From: UMGS1649 sp045611765
GTDB lineage: Bacteria; Bacillota; Clostridia; TANB77; CAG-465
Direction: 5' to 3'
NCBI GenBank assembly: GCA_045611765.1
Contig: JAZKXT010000004.1
Location: 1 to 64,000 of the forward strand
DNA: 64,000 nt
Shown piece after piece: positions 9,575 to 18,008 of the stretch. The position numbers and the translations under genes are program-made. The first letter of the stretch is position 1; each line of letters opens with the position of its first letter. The notes below the pieces were generated by a model, which did no database searches, was not told the origin of the DNA, and saw only the letters and a program-made list of their open reading frames with translations.

Positions 9575-9841
9575 TTAATTTAGTGAATTGTTTATCAAGT
9601 CACTACCCAAATTAGTTATTATGCCTATAGAACCCACACAAGCCACAATAATTATTCCACTAAGAACTAAACCTATTATAGATAATACAAACCCTGCTGT
9701 TGCCATTCCAGATGGAGCTTTCTTTCTAGCCATAATTCCTAATATTAAACCTATTATAGAAGTTACTAGACTTACCCAGAATAGTCCCAAAAAATTCACA
9801 ACTACTGACACTATACCTAAAACTAATGATGCTACTGCCAT
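9575..9841 (-). CDS. Small two-to-three-span membrane protein (DUF4190-like)
   Basis: The start is set at 9841 (MAVASLVLGIVSVV) because an AGGGGAGGTG site lies at the right distance. The 88-aa product has two or three hydrophobic helices with glycine-rich turns, and between them a cytoplasmic-type loop MARKKAPSGMATAGF. This pattern is seen in the DUF4190/DUF4870-like small membrane proteins of Gram-positives. Function is unknown. It lies alone between lgt and the polymerase gene and has its own terminator. Confidence 0.65.
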   Translation of the reverse strand: MAVASLVLGIVSVVVNFLGLFWVSLVTSIIGLILGIMARKKAPSGMATAGFVLSIIGLVLSGIIIVACVGSIGIITNLGSDLINNSLN

Positions 9842-9952
9842 GAAAATACACCTCCCCTTTTCATTCGACATTTGTAACAAGTTATATAACCAATTTTAAC
9901 CTCTTACAGCAACAGTTTATAATATAACTTCATTTATGTCAATATATTAATA

Positions 9953-12493
9953 CTATCTTGATCTTAAATTTTCAAGTTTCATTCTCATATCTTCTATTGC
10001 TACTGAAAGCATTTCACTTTTTATTAAGCTGTTCTGTTTTTCCAACGCTGGAATATATTCCTCATATATGTTTTTAGCAAAACTATATGCTAAATTATTT
10101 ACTTTGCCTATTTCTGTTAATCTATCAGCAAGTTTTATTGCATATCCCACATAGAAAGCATAAGCTATATCGTCATTTTTAAAATTACTGTCAAAGATAT
10201 GTGCATATGATACATAATTGTTAAAATAACATCTCGCCACTTTTTCAAGTGCATATTTGTTATAATATTCATATTCTATTATACTGTCTGCAATTTGTTT
10301 TTGTCTTGTTATGTAATTATTTATATCTACCTTTAAAATTTCTTTTTCATCATTATCTCTAGAAGATAAATATATTGTATTTAACAAATCTATATGAGTA
10401 TCGTACTGCTCTAGCAAATTAGTTAAATACGCCAAATTATATCTGTCTAATGCTACTTTTGTTTCAAGTAATCCAACTCTGTCATACGAATTTTCTAATG
10501 TTTCATCTAATTCCGGTACTCTTATTATGCTAGCCCTAAATATATTTACAGAATATACTGTCGCTATTCCAAGCATCATTAAACTTATAGATAGCACTGC
10601 TATTTTTAGCATTCCTAGAGTGGATTTATTATCTAATTCATATCTATCTCTTTCTAATATATCATTTTGCTTATATTCACCTATTATTAATCCTATAATT
10701 ACTGCAAATAGGTATATTGTAACACCAAACGAAAACACTAAATCAAATGCAGAAGTTATTACAAAAGCAAACAAAATTAGTAAATATAGTAATGTTTCTT
10801 CATTCTTTATTCTAAATAGCCTATATACAATTATACATGTTGCTATACATATTAGAGCAAAAGTTACTCCTCCAAATAATCCTGTTTCTACTAATATTTG
10901 AAGTGGCACACTGTGAACTTCAGAAGAAATATAGTTTTCATCTTGCACTTCTTGGTATCTTGCTTTAAAGCCTTCTCCACCTATTCCAAACAATTTGGAA
11001 GTGTTAAATAGTTTTAATGCGTCTTTGTAATATGTAAATCTCAATGTGTTGTTTGAATCTTTTATTAATGTATCTTTAAGTCTAAACATTATACTATCCG
11101 GTATAAACATATAAGATAAGGTCACTTTTTTATCATTTACTTTAAATTCTTTTATAGAAATATCTGAATCTATCGTTTTAAATTCTAATCGTAAACTCTC
11201 CGCTTTTTCAGATATGTTTATTTGTCCGTGATATTCATTGTCTTTCAAACTGTACTTAGTAATACTTACAAGTATTTTTTTATTAAATTTATTATCCACT
11301 TCATATACATGAAGCTCAAAATTGTCATTTCTATTTAGTTCAAATATAATATCAAATTTTATACTATCTTGTATTTTGGCATATATGTTTCTGCTTACCT
11401 CTGTTTCCTCACCTTTAGCGTCATTTAATCTCAAACTTTTTGGTGTAGTAAAAATTACAAATATTATTAAAGTAACTAAACATAGTATGCCATATTTAAT
11501 TACAGTTCTTTTTTTATCTAAATAGTTATTATCGGCTTTATTTGTAATAACAACAAGCTTTGTTCCAAGCAATACGCCTACAATAATTAGTATAAGTGTA
11601 ATGACATATGTAAATATTATCATAAAATTGTTTTGCACAAGTAAGTAGCTATCTATGCTCGTTACAAGTGCTAATGCTGCCCCAAGCATTAATACTAAAG
11701 CAAGTGCAGATTTGTTTTTATTTTTCTTTAAACAATAAATAGCATAAATTATCGTCGTAGCTATCATTAGTATTAAATTCATTCTAGATGTAGTTAGTAT
11801 TATTGCACTTTGTAATAATACCAAACTAAACATTTCACCCATTACCAAAGCTTTAAAACTAATACTACTTTTATTACTTAAAACCGGTAAGTTTTTTGAA
11901 ATCTTATCTTGCACTATAATGCTTGCCATAAACATTATTAGTGCTGTAATATTTGCATACTGTATTGTAGATGAAAGTTGGCCACCATTATCTTTTAAAT
12001 AATTTATAGAAATAGGATTTAATATATTTTCAAATGCTCTATAAGTCATCTCATCTATTCCCAGTATAGCAAGTATCGCTCCAATTAATACTATTGATGT
12101 TAAATAAACTTTTTTATTTGAAGTTGTCCTTACTATAAAATATATAATCGCAAAATTTACATACCTTAATGTTTCAAATATTGCAGATTCTAAACTTGCC
12201 GCTTTACCCAATATGATTGGCAAAAAGTACGCAATTGGCATAAGCATTACACAGATATCCACAATTGTTCCCAACTTGCTCTTGATAATCTGCCTGTTAT
12301 CCCTAATATTCAGTGCTATTTTTACACTTAGACAAACAAGGCCCAACATACAAATTACTACATTTACAAATAATCCATCCTCTTTATAAAAAGCACCTTT
12401 ATATAACGCAGATATAAAGAGTAAAAGACATATTAGTATGTCTAATATGCCTGTTATTGTTTTCACTTTCTTAAAATTATTGTCTTGTTCCAA
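9953..12493 (-). CDS. O-antigen ligase/polymerase-like (Wzy_C) membrane protein
   Basis: This 846-aa protein has about 12-14 membrane helices. The Wzy_C/O-antigen ligase signature lies at about residues 510-560: a loop with KARYQEVQDENYISSEVHS followed by PLQILVETGLFGG. Such proteins polymerise or ligate undecaprenyl-linked glycans outside the membrane. A soluble beta-rich insertion of about 100 residues (about 365-470) interrupts the helices. A C-terminal helical TPR-like tail of about 180 residues extends it beyond usual ligases. It precedes nothing obviously glycan-related and is only 2 bases from ppa, so the two may share a transcript. Confidence 0.8.
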   Translation of the reverse strand: MEQDNNFKKVKTITGILDILICLLLFISALYKGAFYKEDGLFVNVVICMLGLVCLSVKIALNIRDNRQIIKSKLGTIVDICVMLMPIAYFLPIILGKAASLESAIFETLRYVNFAIIYFIVRTTSNKKVYLTSIVLIGAILAILGIDEMTYRAFENILNPISINYLKDNGGQLSSTIQYANITALIMFMASIIVQDKISKNLPVLSNKSSISFKALVMGEMFSLVLLQSAIILTTSRMNLILMIATTIIYAIYCLKKNKNKSALALVLMLGAALALVTSIDSYLLVQNNFMIIFTYVITLILIIVGVLLGTKLVVITNKADNNYLDKKRTVIKYGILCLVTLIIFVIFTTPKSLRLNDAKGEETEVSRNIYAKIQDSIKFDIIFELNRNDNFELHVYEVDNKFNKKILVSITKYSLKDNEYHGQINISEKAESLRLEFKTIDSDISIKEFKVNDKKVTLSYMFIPDSIMFRLKDTLIKDSNNTLRFTYYKDALKLFNTSKLFGIGGEGFKARYQEVQDENYISSEVHSVPLQILVETGLFGGVTFALICIATCIIVYRLFRIKNEETLLYLLILFAFVITSAFDLVFSFGVTIYLFAVIIGLIIGEYKQNDILERDRYELDNKSTLGMLKIAVLSISLMMLGIATVYSVNIFRASIIRVPELDETLENSYDRVGLLETKVALDRYNLAYLTNLLEQYDTHIDLLNTIYLSSRDNDEKEILKVDINNYITRQKQIADSIIEYEYYNKYALEKVARCYFNNYVSYAHIFDSNFKNDDIAYAFYVGYAIKLADRLTEIGKVNNLAYSFAKNIYEEYIPALEKQNSLIKSEMLSVAIEDMRMKLENLRSR

Positions 12494-12495
12494 TT

Positions 12496-13029
12496 TTACC
12501 CCCTAAAAGTTTTTTCGTATCTTTCAAGTCCAATATTTATTGTAGCTATTGCTACTTCTTTGCCCTTAAATCCTTCTATTGTTGTTTTCTTATCCTCAAA
12601 AGCTTTATATATATTAAAGAAATGTTCTATTTCAAATATAATATGTTCTGGCAATTCTTCAAGATTATTATAACTTGAATATACTAAATCTTTAGTTGCC
12701 ACCGCAATTATCTTTTCATCTATTTTACCATCATCATTCATAAGCATCACACCTATTGGTTTAGTTTCAACTAAACATCCAGCTGGTATTGTCTCTTGAC
12801 ACAAAACAAGTACATCAACAGCATCACCATCTTCTGCAAGAGTTTTAGGTATAAAACCATAGTTTGCTGGATATTGTACAGATGTTCCAAGGACTCTATC
12901 TAGCACAAGCACTCCTGTTTCCTTATCTAATTCATATTTATTTTTACTACCTTTTGGTATCTCTATAAATGTATAAAATCTTTCAGCTTTTATTCTACTT
13001 TCGTTCATATCATGCCAAATATTAGACAT
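12496..13029 (-). CDS. ppa: Inorganic pyrophosphatase (family I)
   Basis: Family I PPases hydrolyse pyrophosphate to two phosphates in the cytosol. The 177-aa product has the usual length and motifs: the EIPKGSKNKYE stretch (residues of about 23-33), YPANYGFIP, and the metal-binding signature EDGDAVDVLV. The residue after the second Asp of that signature is Ala where Pro or Glu is usual. It is followed after 2 bases by the Wzy-like gene. Confidence 0.93.
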   Translation of the reverse strand: MSNIWHDMNESRIKAERFYTFIEIPKGSKNKYELDKETGVLVLDRVLGTSVQYPANYGFIPKTLAEDGDAVDVLVLCQETIPAGCLVETKPIGVMLMNDDGKIDEKIIAVATKDLVYSSYNNLEELPEHIIFEIEHFFNIYKAFEDKKTTIEGFKGKEVAIATINIGLERYEKTFRG

Positions 13030-13082
13030 ATAACCACCTCTTAATGTTTACATTATATACTAAAGTCTCACACTTTTCAAGC

Positions 13083-13111
13083 TTGCAATTAATATTAATA
13101 AATTGTATAAT
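13083..13111 (+). promoter_or_regulatory. Promoter of the pseudouridine synthase gene, probably leaderless
   Basis: TTGCAA (13083-13088) and TATAAT (13106-13111) are spaced by 17 bases. The ATG of the gene begins at 13118, six bases past the -10, which is where transcription should start. No ribosome binding site is present. The earlier in-frame ATG at 13103 overlaps the -10 and is therefore unlikely. Confidence 0.75.
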
Positions 13112-13117
13112 TGTGTT

Positions 13118-14041
13118 ATGAAAGAATTTACTATATCTAAAAAATTTGTAAACAAAGATGTTTACTCTGTGATTTTAAAAACTTTTCCCCATCTTGCTAC
13201 TAGTGCACTTAATAAAGTGTTTAGAGTAAAAGATGTCAAAGTAAACGATGCTAGAGTAAATAAAGATTATATATTACATGAAAACGATGTTGTTAAAATA
13301 TATTTAAATGACAACGTCTTGTTTGGCTTGCCTGAACAAATTCACTATGCATACGAAGATGATAATATACTTGTTGCGTATAAACCTAAAGGCGTCGTTT
13401 CTAATTACGAAGGGGCTGACAAATATAAAAATACTCTTGTTCCATACTTTGATGAGCTTGTGAAAAAAGAAAAAGGTAATGACATTATAATATGCCACAG
13501 ACTCGATACAAATACCGAAGGGCTTGTTATATTTGCAAAAAACAAACTGGCACACGAACAAATACTTAATGCTTTTACAAATAATTACATAACAAAAGAA
13601 TATCTTGCTCTTGTACATGGCAAACCTCCTAAAATGCAAGATACCATTTCAAATTATATTTTAAAAGACGATAAAACTGGTTATTCCAAAATAGTAGATA
13701 AACCTACTAAAAATGCTAAGTCTTGTATTACGGAATATACTGTAATTAAATATTTTAAGGCTTTAAATTGTTCTACTATTTCTTTAAAACTGCATACCGG
13801 TAGAACACACCAAATAAGAGCACATATGAAATATATAGGCTGCCCTGTAATTGGCGACTCTAAATATTCTACAAATACAATCAATAATAGATTTAAAACT
13901 AATTCTCAACTACTGTTTGCGATAAAATATACATTTAGTTTCCCTAAGACAAGCCAGTTAGATTATTTAAATAATACTATTATAGATGTAAAGTCTGATG
14001 CTTTAGATAAAATACAAGATATTGTTAATAAATTAAAATAA
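13118..14041 (+). CDS. RluA-family 23S rRNA/tRNA pseudouridine synthase
   Basis: RluA-type enzymes isomerise uridines in rRNA or tRNA. The 307-aa product has an N-terminal S4-like domain (residues of about 15-75) and the catalytic motif CHRLDTNTEGL (catalytic Asp near residue 130). The LHTGRTHQIRAHM motif near 225 is also typical. The start at 13118 is chosen because the promoter overlaps the upstream ATG, giving a leaderless message. A terminator follows. The exact target base cannot be assigned. Confidence 0.9.
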   Translation: MKEFTISKKFVNKDVYSVILKTFPHLATSALNKVFRVKDVKVNDARVNKDYILHENDVVKIYLNDNVLFGLPEQIHYAYEDDNILVAYKPKGVVSNYEGADKYKNTLVPYFDELVKKEKGNDIIICHRLDTNTEGLVIFAKNKLAHEQILNAFTNNYITKEYLALVHGKPPKMQDTISNYILKDDKTGYSKIVDKPTKNAKSCITEYTVIKYFKALNCSTISLKLHTGRTHQIRAHMKYIGCPVIGDSKYSTNTINNRFKTNSQLLFAIKYTFSFPKTSQLDYLNNTIIDVKSDALDKIQDIVNKLK

Positions 14042-14059
14042 ACTTATTATTATAAAGTC

Positions 14060-14092
14060 AATTTCAAAGTGCAATTTTTGCACTTTGAAATT
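14060..14092. terminator. Bidirectional terminator between rluA-type and fic genes
   Basis: A 15-bp perfect stem with a TTT loop lies between two convergent genes. It begins 19 bases past the plus-strand stop at 14041 and its outer arm touches the stop codon of the fic remnant. Confidence 0.85.
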
Positions 14093-14513
14093 TATCGTCT
14101 TAAATATTTTTGTATTAAACCAGCATATTGGTCTTGCGCATTTAAGCAAGTATCTTTTGGCTGAACTGTATTAATCCCCCCGCTTTATTTGCAAGTTTCT
14201 TATATTCGCCAACATTAAACCATTCTTTTGTACTATTCGACGTACTTGATTTTAATATCTTATGAAACCCTTTTATCATATCTTCAGTTAAATTTTTGTC
14301 TGCTATATCTAACATATAATCTACTAATTTAAAATGGTTTGCTGTTTCAAGAATATCGTCAACATTTGCAATTGTATCACTTTCGAAAAGCACCGTGTTT
14401 GTTTCATATATATTCTTTGTTTGATCTTCAGTAAGTCTACTTCCTTCAATATGATTTGTGTTATATGCAAATATTATTTGAGTATTATGATATAAATTGC
14501 CTTTTAGTCGCAT
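14092..14513 (-). pseudogene. Fic-domain protein, internally deleted and frameshifted
   Basis: Fic enzymes AMPylate target proteins through an HPFxxGNGR motif. The first 115 or so residues are intact Fic N-terminus: the inhibitory-helix type motif NTNHIEGSRLT, the IANVDDILETANH segment and the ends of the lead-in WFNVGEYKKLANKAGG. The reading frame then ends after ten more residues (123 aa in all). In the next frame the last part reads QPKDTCLNAQDQYAGLIQKYL and stops at 14092, which is the typical Fic C-terminus. About 90 residues with the whole catalytic core are missing between them, so an internal deletion has removed the active site. It starts 6 bases after the HTH gene, an HTH-Fic operon. 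Confidence 0.8.
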
Positions 14514-14519
14514 TTCTTT

Positions 14520-14723
14520 CTATTCTCTTAATGCTTGCAATATATTTATTTTTGACGCATCAAATTCAGCCACATCTATATCTAGTAAATCATTTATTGT
14601 TACTTCAAAAATATTTGATAATCTTTTTAAAGATTCTATACTTGGTTCTAATGTTCCTTTTTCATATTTAGAAACTGTTGTAGCTTCTACTTCTAATATT
14701 TCAGCAATTTCTTTTTGTGTCAT
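14520..14723 (-). CDS. XRE-family HTH regulator
   Basis: The 67 residues from the ATG at 14723 contain most of a lambda-repressor-type HTH (TQKEIAEILEVEATTVSKYEKG) and a short C-terminal tail. In the same frame upstream the reading continues as IGNKIKEYRESKN, which is the missing first helix of the domain. Translation therefore probably begins earlier, at a rare ATT (14762-14760), inside the palindrome at 14748-14776. No ATG, GTG or TTG is in frame there. It is followed by the fic remnant, so it may have been the regulator of that module, and the palindrome at its start is a likely autoregulatory operator. Confidence 0.7.
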   Translation of the reverse strand: MTQKEIAEILEVEATTVSKYEKGTLEPSIESLKRLSNIFEVTINDLLDIDVAEFDASKINILQALRE

Positions 14724-14747
14724 ATTTTTACTTTCTCTATATTCTTT

Positions 14748-14776
14748 TATTTTGTTTCCAATTTGGAAACAAAATA
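14748..14776. promoter_or_regulatory. Long palindrome between the HTH gene and asd, probable operator
   Basis: The arms are 14 bp each with one central base, of the form ATTTTGTTTCCAA-T-TTGGAAACAAAAT (outer base pairs continue to 14748 and 14776). The site covers the 5' end of the HTH gene and lies about 50 bases upstream of the asd start. A dimeric XRE repressor binding here would control both directions. Confidence 0.65.
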
Positions 14777-14824
14777 TATGTAATAAATTTATTTATACTA
14801 AATATAATGTTTTAGGGTGATTTT

Positions 14825-15805
14825 ATGATAACATGTGCAATTGTGGGTGCTACTGGTTTGGTTGGTAGTACATTTTTAAAAGTATTGGAAGAAAAAAAAC
14901 TTCCTATCGACGAATACTATTTATTTGCCTCAAAAAAATCCAAAGGTAAAAAAGTTAAGTTTATGGATAAAGAATATATTATAGAAGAGCTAACACACGA
15001 AGTGCCTAAACGTGCTTTTGACTATGCGCTATTTTCAGCCGGCGGAACCATTTCCAAAGAATACGCTAAAGAATTTGTAGAAAACGGTACCACAGTTATA
15101 GACAATAGCAGTGCTTTTAGAATGGATGAGGATGTTCCTTTAATTGTTCCAGAAGTAAATTTTGATACAATTGGGAACGCCAAACTTATAGCTAACCCAA
15201 ATTGTTCTACCATACAAGCAATGCTTCCTCTTTATGTCTTAAATAAATACTATGGCATAAAAAGAGTAATTTATTCTACTTACCAAGCTGTATCTGGAGC
15301 TGGAAAAAAGGGCATTGATGATTTAATATTTACATCTTACGGATACAAAGAAGATAAATTCCCACACAAAATATATAACAATTGTATACCTCATATAGAT
15401 AGTTTTGAGGATAACGGTTATACCAAAGAAGAATTAAAAATGGTAAATGAAACCAGAAAAATTTTAAACTTGCCTAACCTACCAGTTACTGCCACCTGCG
15501 TCAGAGTTCCTGTTATAAATTCACATAGTGAAAGTATTAATATTGAACTCGAAAAAGACTTTGACATAGAGCTTTTAAAACAACAGCTTGCAACTTTTCC
15601 AGGTATTGTTGTTTTAGACGAACCAAATCTTAACATTTATCCACTTAATTCATTTGCGAACAATAAAGATGAAGTATTTTTAGGAAGAATTCGCAGAGAC
15701 TATTCAACAAAATCTGGTATTAACATATGGGTAGTAGCAGATAATATTCGTAAAGGCGCCGCTTCTAATGCAATACAAATTTTAGAAAAATTATTAAGTG
15801 ATTAA
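14825..15805 (+). CDS. asd: Aspartate-semialdehyde dehydrogenase
   Basis: Asd reduces beta-aspartyl phosphate to aspartate semialdehyde with NADPH, the branch point to lysine/DAP, threonine and methionine. The 326-aa product has the N-terminal NADP fold (GATGLVGSTFL), the catalytic cysteine in NPNCST (near residue 126) and the HSES motif with its partner His. A GGGTGAT site lies before the ATG, and a TATAAT -10 is near 14806. No lysine riboswitch fold is seen in the leader. The gene stands alone and not with dapA. Confidence 0.94.
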   Translation: MITCAIVGATGLVGSTFLKVLEEKKLPIDEYYLFASKKSKGKKVKFMDKEYIIEELTHEVPKRAFDYALFSAGGTISKEYAKEFVENGTTVIDNSSAFRMDEDVPLIVPEVNFDTIGNAKLIANPNCSTIQAMLPLYVLNKYYGIKRVIYSTYQAVSGAGKKGIDDLIFTSYGYKEDKFPHKIYNNCIPHIDSFEDNGYTKEELKMVNETRKILNLPNLPVTATCVRVPVINSHSESINIELEKDFDIELLKQQLATFPGIVVLDEPNLNIYPLNSFANNKDEVFLGRIRRDYSTKSGINIWVVADNIRKGAASNAIQILEKLLSD

Positions 15806-15885
15806 CGAAAATATGTATGTAATCATTGTTAAACTGTTATATGTATAACAATTATCTTAAAACATATACTATATATGGTGATTAT

Positions 15886-16845
15886 ATGATAATTTCATTT
15901 TTTGAAATAAATGATATAGAAAAGGAAAGATTTATCACAAATTTAGCCGGACACACTTTACGTTTCTTCGAAGAATCAATACAGAAAGTTAACCTCAACA
16001 AGTATATAGATAGCGACGTTATCTCCGTCTTTATTCATTCTAAAGTAGATGAAAATATAATATCTAAATGTACAAATTTAAAAATTATAGCTACACGCTC
16101 TACAGGTACAGATCATATAGATATAGCATATGCTAATTCTAAAAACATCCATGTAAAAAACGTAGCGTTATATGGAGAAAATACAGTAGCTGAACACACT
16201 TTTGGACTTATGCTATCTTTGTCTCGTAAAATTCACCAATCTTATATAGAAACCGCTAAAGGTAATTTTACTACAACAGGACTTATGGGATTTGATCTAA
16301 AAGGTAAAACTATTGGAATAATTGGTGGTGGACGAATTGGACTTCATGTGGCAAAAATGGCAAGAAGTTTCGGTATGCATGTTAGAGTATATGATATACA
16401 TAAAGATAGCTTTCTTTCCGAGCTTATAAACTTCCAATATTTATCATTAGATGAACTGCTAAAAGTTTCAGATATAATCTCCTTACACGTTCCTCTTAAT
16501 GCTAATACATATCATATTATTAACAAAGATACTATTTCTAAAATGAAAGATGGTGTTATAATTATAAATACAGCAAGAGGTGGCCTTATTAATAATCCTG
16601 ATCTTATAGAAGCTTTAGAACAAGGTAAAATTTATGGTGCTGGGTTAGACGTTTTAGAAGGTGAAGAATTTTTATTTGAAGAAAATATATCTAATTCACC
16701 TATAGATAATGCTGCTAAAATAATTGTAGAATCAACTCTACTTTCTAAAATGCCAAATGTCGTTATTACCCCTCATAACGCGTTCAATAGCATTGAGGCT
16801 GTTCATAGAATTATAGATACAACCATTGAAAATATTAATTCTTAA
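15886..16845 (+). CDS. D-2-hydroxyacid dehydrogenase (D-lactate dehydrogenase-like)
   Basis: This NAD-dependent enzyme reduces 2-oxoacids to D-2-hydroxyacids, in the D-lactate dehydrogenase branch. The start at 15886 (MIISFFEINDIEK) has a GGTGAT site. A longer in-frame ATG 60 bases upstream lies in noncoding-looking sequence. The 319-aa product shows the substrate loop TRSTGTDHID, the nucleotide fold GIIGGGRIG (residues of about 143-151), INTARGG, and the catalytic His in ITPHNAF. Substrate is inferred from the family. Confidence 0.9.
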   Translation: MIISFFEINDIEKERFITNLAGHTLRFFEESIQKVNLNKYIDSDVISVFIHSKVDENIISKCTNLKIIATRSTGTDHIDIAYANSKNIHVKNVALYGENTVAEHTFGLMLSLSRKIHQSYIETAKGNFTTTGLMGFDLKGKTIGIIGGGRIGLHVAKMARSFGMHVRVYDIHKDSFLSELINFQYLSLDELLKVSDIISLHVPLNANTYHIINKDTISKMKDGVIIINTARGGLINNPDLIEALEQGKIYGAGLDVLEGEEFLFEENISNSPIDNAAKIIVESTLLSKMPNVVITPHNAFNSIEAVHRIIDTTIENINS

Positions 16846-16853
16846 GACAAAAT

Positions 16854-16919
16854 AAACAAGCTAGATTATGAACTGAACCCAAAAAGTTAGACACTTTTTG
16901 ATTAAGTACTAGCTTGTTT
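16854..16919. terminator. Convergent terminator with an IS-like end in its loop
   Basis: AAACAAGCTAG (16854-16864) pairs with CTAGCTTGTTT (16909-16919) between two convergent genes. The 44-base loop contains a second hairpin (AAAAAGT/ACTTTTT) and a segment that resembles the terminal repeat of IS150-type elements (see findings). Confidence 0.7.
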
Positions 16920-17051
16920 CCATTTTTATCTATTATAAATTCTAAATATAAATCATTATTTTCCACCATTTAATAGCGATTCTCCCGTCAAGTTTTGAAA
17001 ATAATACACAAATTCGAATCGATTTGCTAATTCATGTGTTATTGTTTTATA

Positions 17052-18008
17052 TTATTTTACAGGAACATATCCAGCATCTTTTGCCACTTGTTGACCTCTT
17101 GCACTTAGCAGTTGATTTGCTAGAATTCTCGCAGGCGAACTTTCACCATCAGCTTTATTTATTACAATATAATATGCTGTTGTATATGGATAACTACCAT
17201 TTTGTATATTTTTATTGCTTGGTTCTATGCCGTCTACTGCAATGAATTTAATGTTGCTTGCTACAGTATTATCTATTGTTTCATACATTGTTTTTGCATA
17301 ATAATAATATGAATATCCAATAGCATCAACATCATTATTATACTGTGACACTAAATTTACAATTTCAGCCATTGTTGCAATTAGGTTTTCTTTTTTAGGT
17401 TCCATTAATTTTTTATCTTTCATAACCAAGGATAACATTCCTGTTTGACTACCTGAATTTACTGGTCTTTGATATGGTGTAATATTTTTATTTTCTCCAC
17501 CTACTTTTTCCCAGTTTGTTATCTCTCCAGAGTATATTCCTTGAATTTGCCCTCTAGTTAACGAGTTTATTGGATTTTTAGTATTCACATAAAATACAAA
17601 TCCCTCCTTTACCACAGGTATAACTTCAAGCTCTACTCCTTTTTTCTTAGCTAGTTCTAACTCTTCTTGTGAAGGTTCTGTAACAACAATTAAATCCACT
17701 TCATCATTTATTAACTTAACGTAAGCTGGATGCGTATTAGAATAATTTGTAACTATATTACTTTTATCTAGTCCAGTGAAATTGGATATTATTGCATCAA
17801 CTAGTGGTTGCGTAGCAAGTGATGCATCAACTTTAGGAAATGTACTCATACTATACATTGGTTTTTCTGTATTTTTCTCTACAGTTCCTGGCGTTGCTAT
17901 ATTGGGCTTAATAACATAATTATCCACTAAAATATATGCACTTATGCAAATAAGTAATACTATTATTAATGTAATTATAAACGCCGCATTAGATATTCCT
18001 TTTTTCAT
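17052..18008 (-). CDS. PstS-like substrate-binding protein, membrane anchored
   Basis: The 318-aa product has a short basic N-terminus and one hydrophobic helix (residues of about 8-30). A periplasmic-binding-protein type II fold follows, with the PstS-like blocks STFPKVDAS, GVELEVIPVVKEGFVFYVN, the LTRGQIQGIYSGEITNWEKVGG segment and RPVNSGSQTGM. In the family these residues bind phosphate. No lipobox cysteine is present, so it is anchored by the helix rather than by lipid. No pstCAB transporter is beside it. It overlaps the previous gene by the ATGA at 18005-18008, so both are translationally coupled. A receptor or sensor role for the pair is inference. Confidence 0.8.
   Translation of the reverse strand: MKKGISNAAFIITLIIVLLICISAYILVDNYVIKPNIATPGTVEKNTEKPMYSMSTFPKVDASLATQPLVDAIISNFTGLDKSNIVTNYSNTHPAYVKLINDEVDLIVVTEPSQEELELAKKKGVELEVIPVVKEGFVFYVNTKNPINSLTRGQIQGIYSGEITNWEKVGGENKNITPYQRPVNSGSQTGMLSLVMKDKKLMEPKKENLIATMAEIVNLVSQYNNDVDAIGYSYYYYAKTMYETIDNTVASNIKFIAVDGIEPSNKNIQNGSYPYTTAYYIVINKADGESSPARILANQLLSARGQQVAKDAGYVPVK

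Noticed and set aside
14777..14824. Lysine riboswitch before asd
   Set aside because: The leader is too short (about 50 bases) and has no fitting stems.
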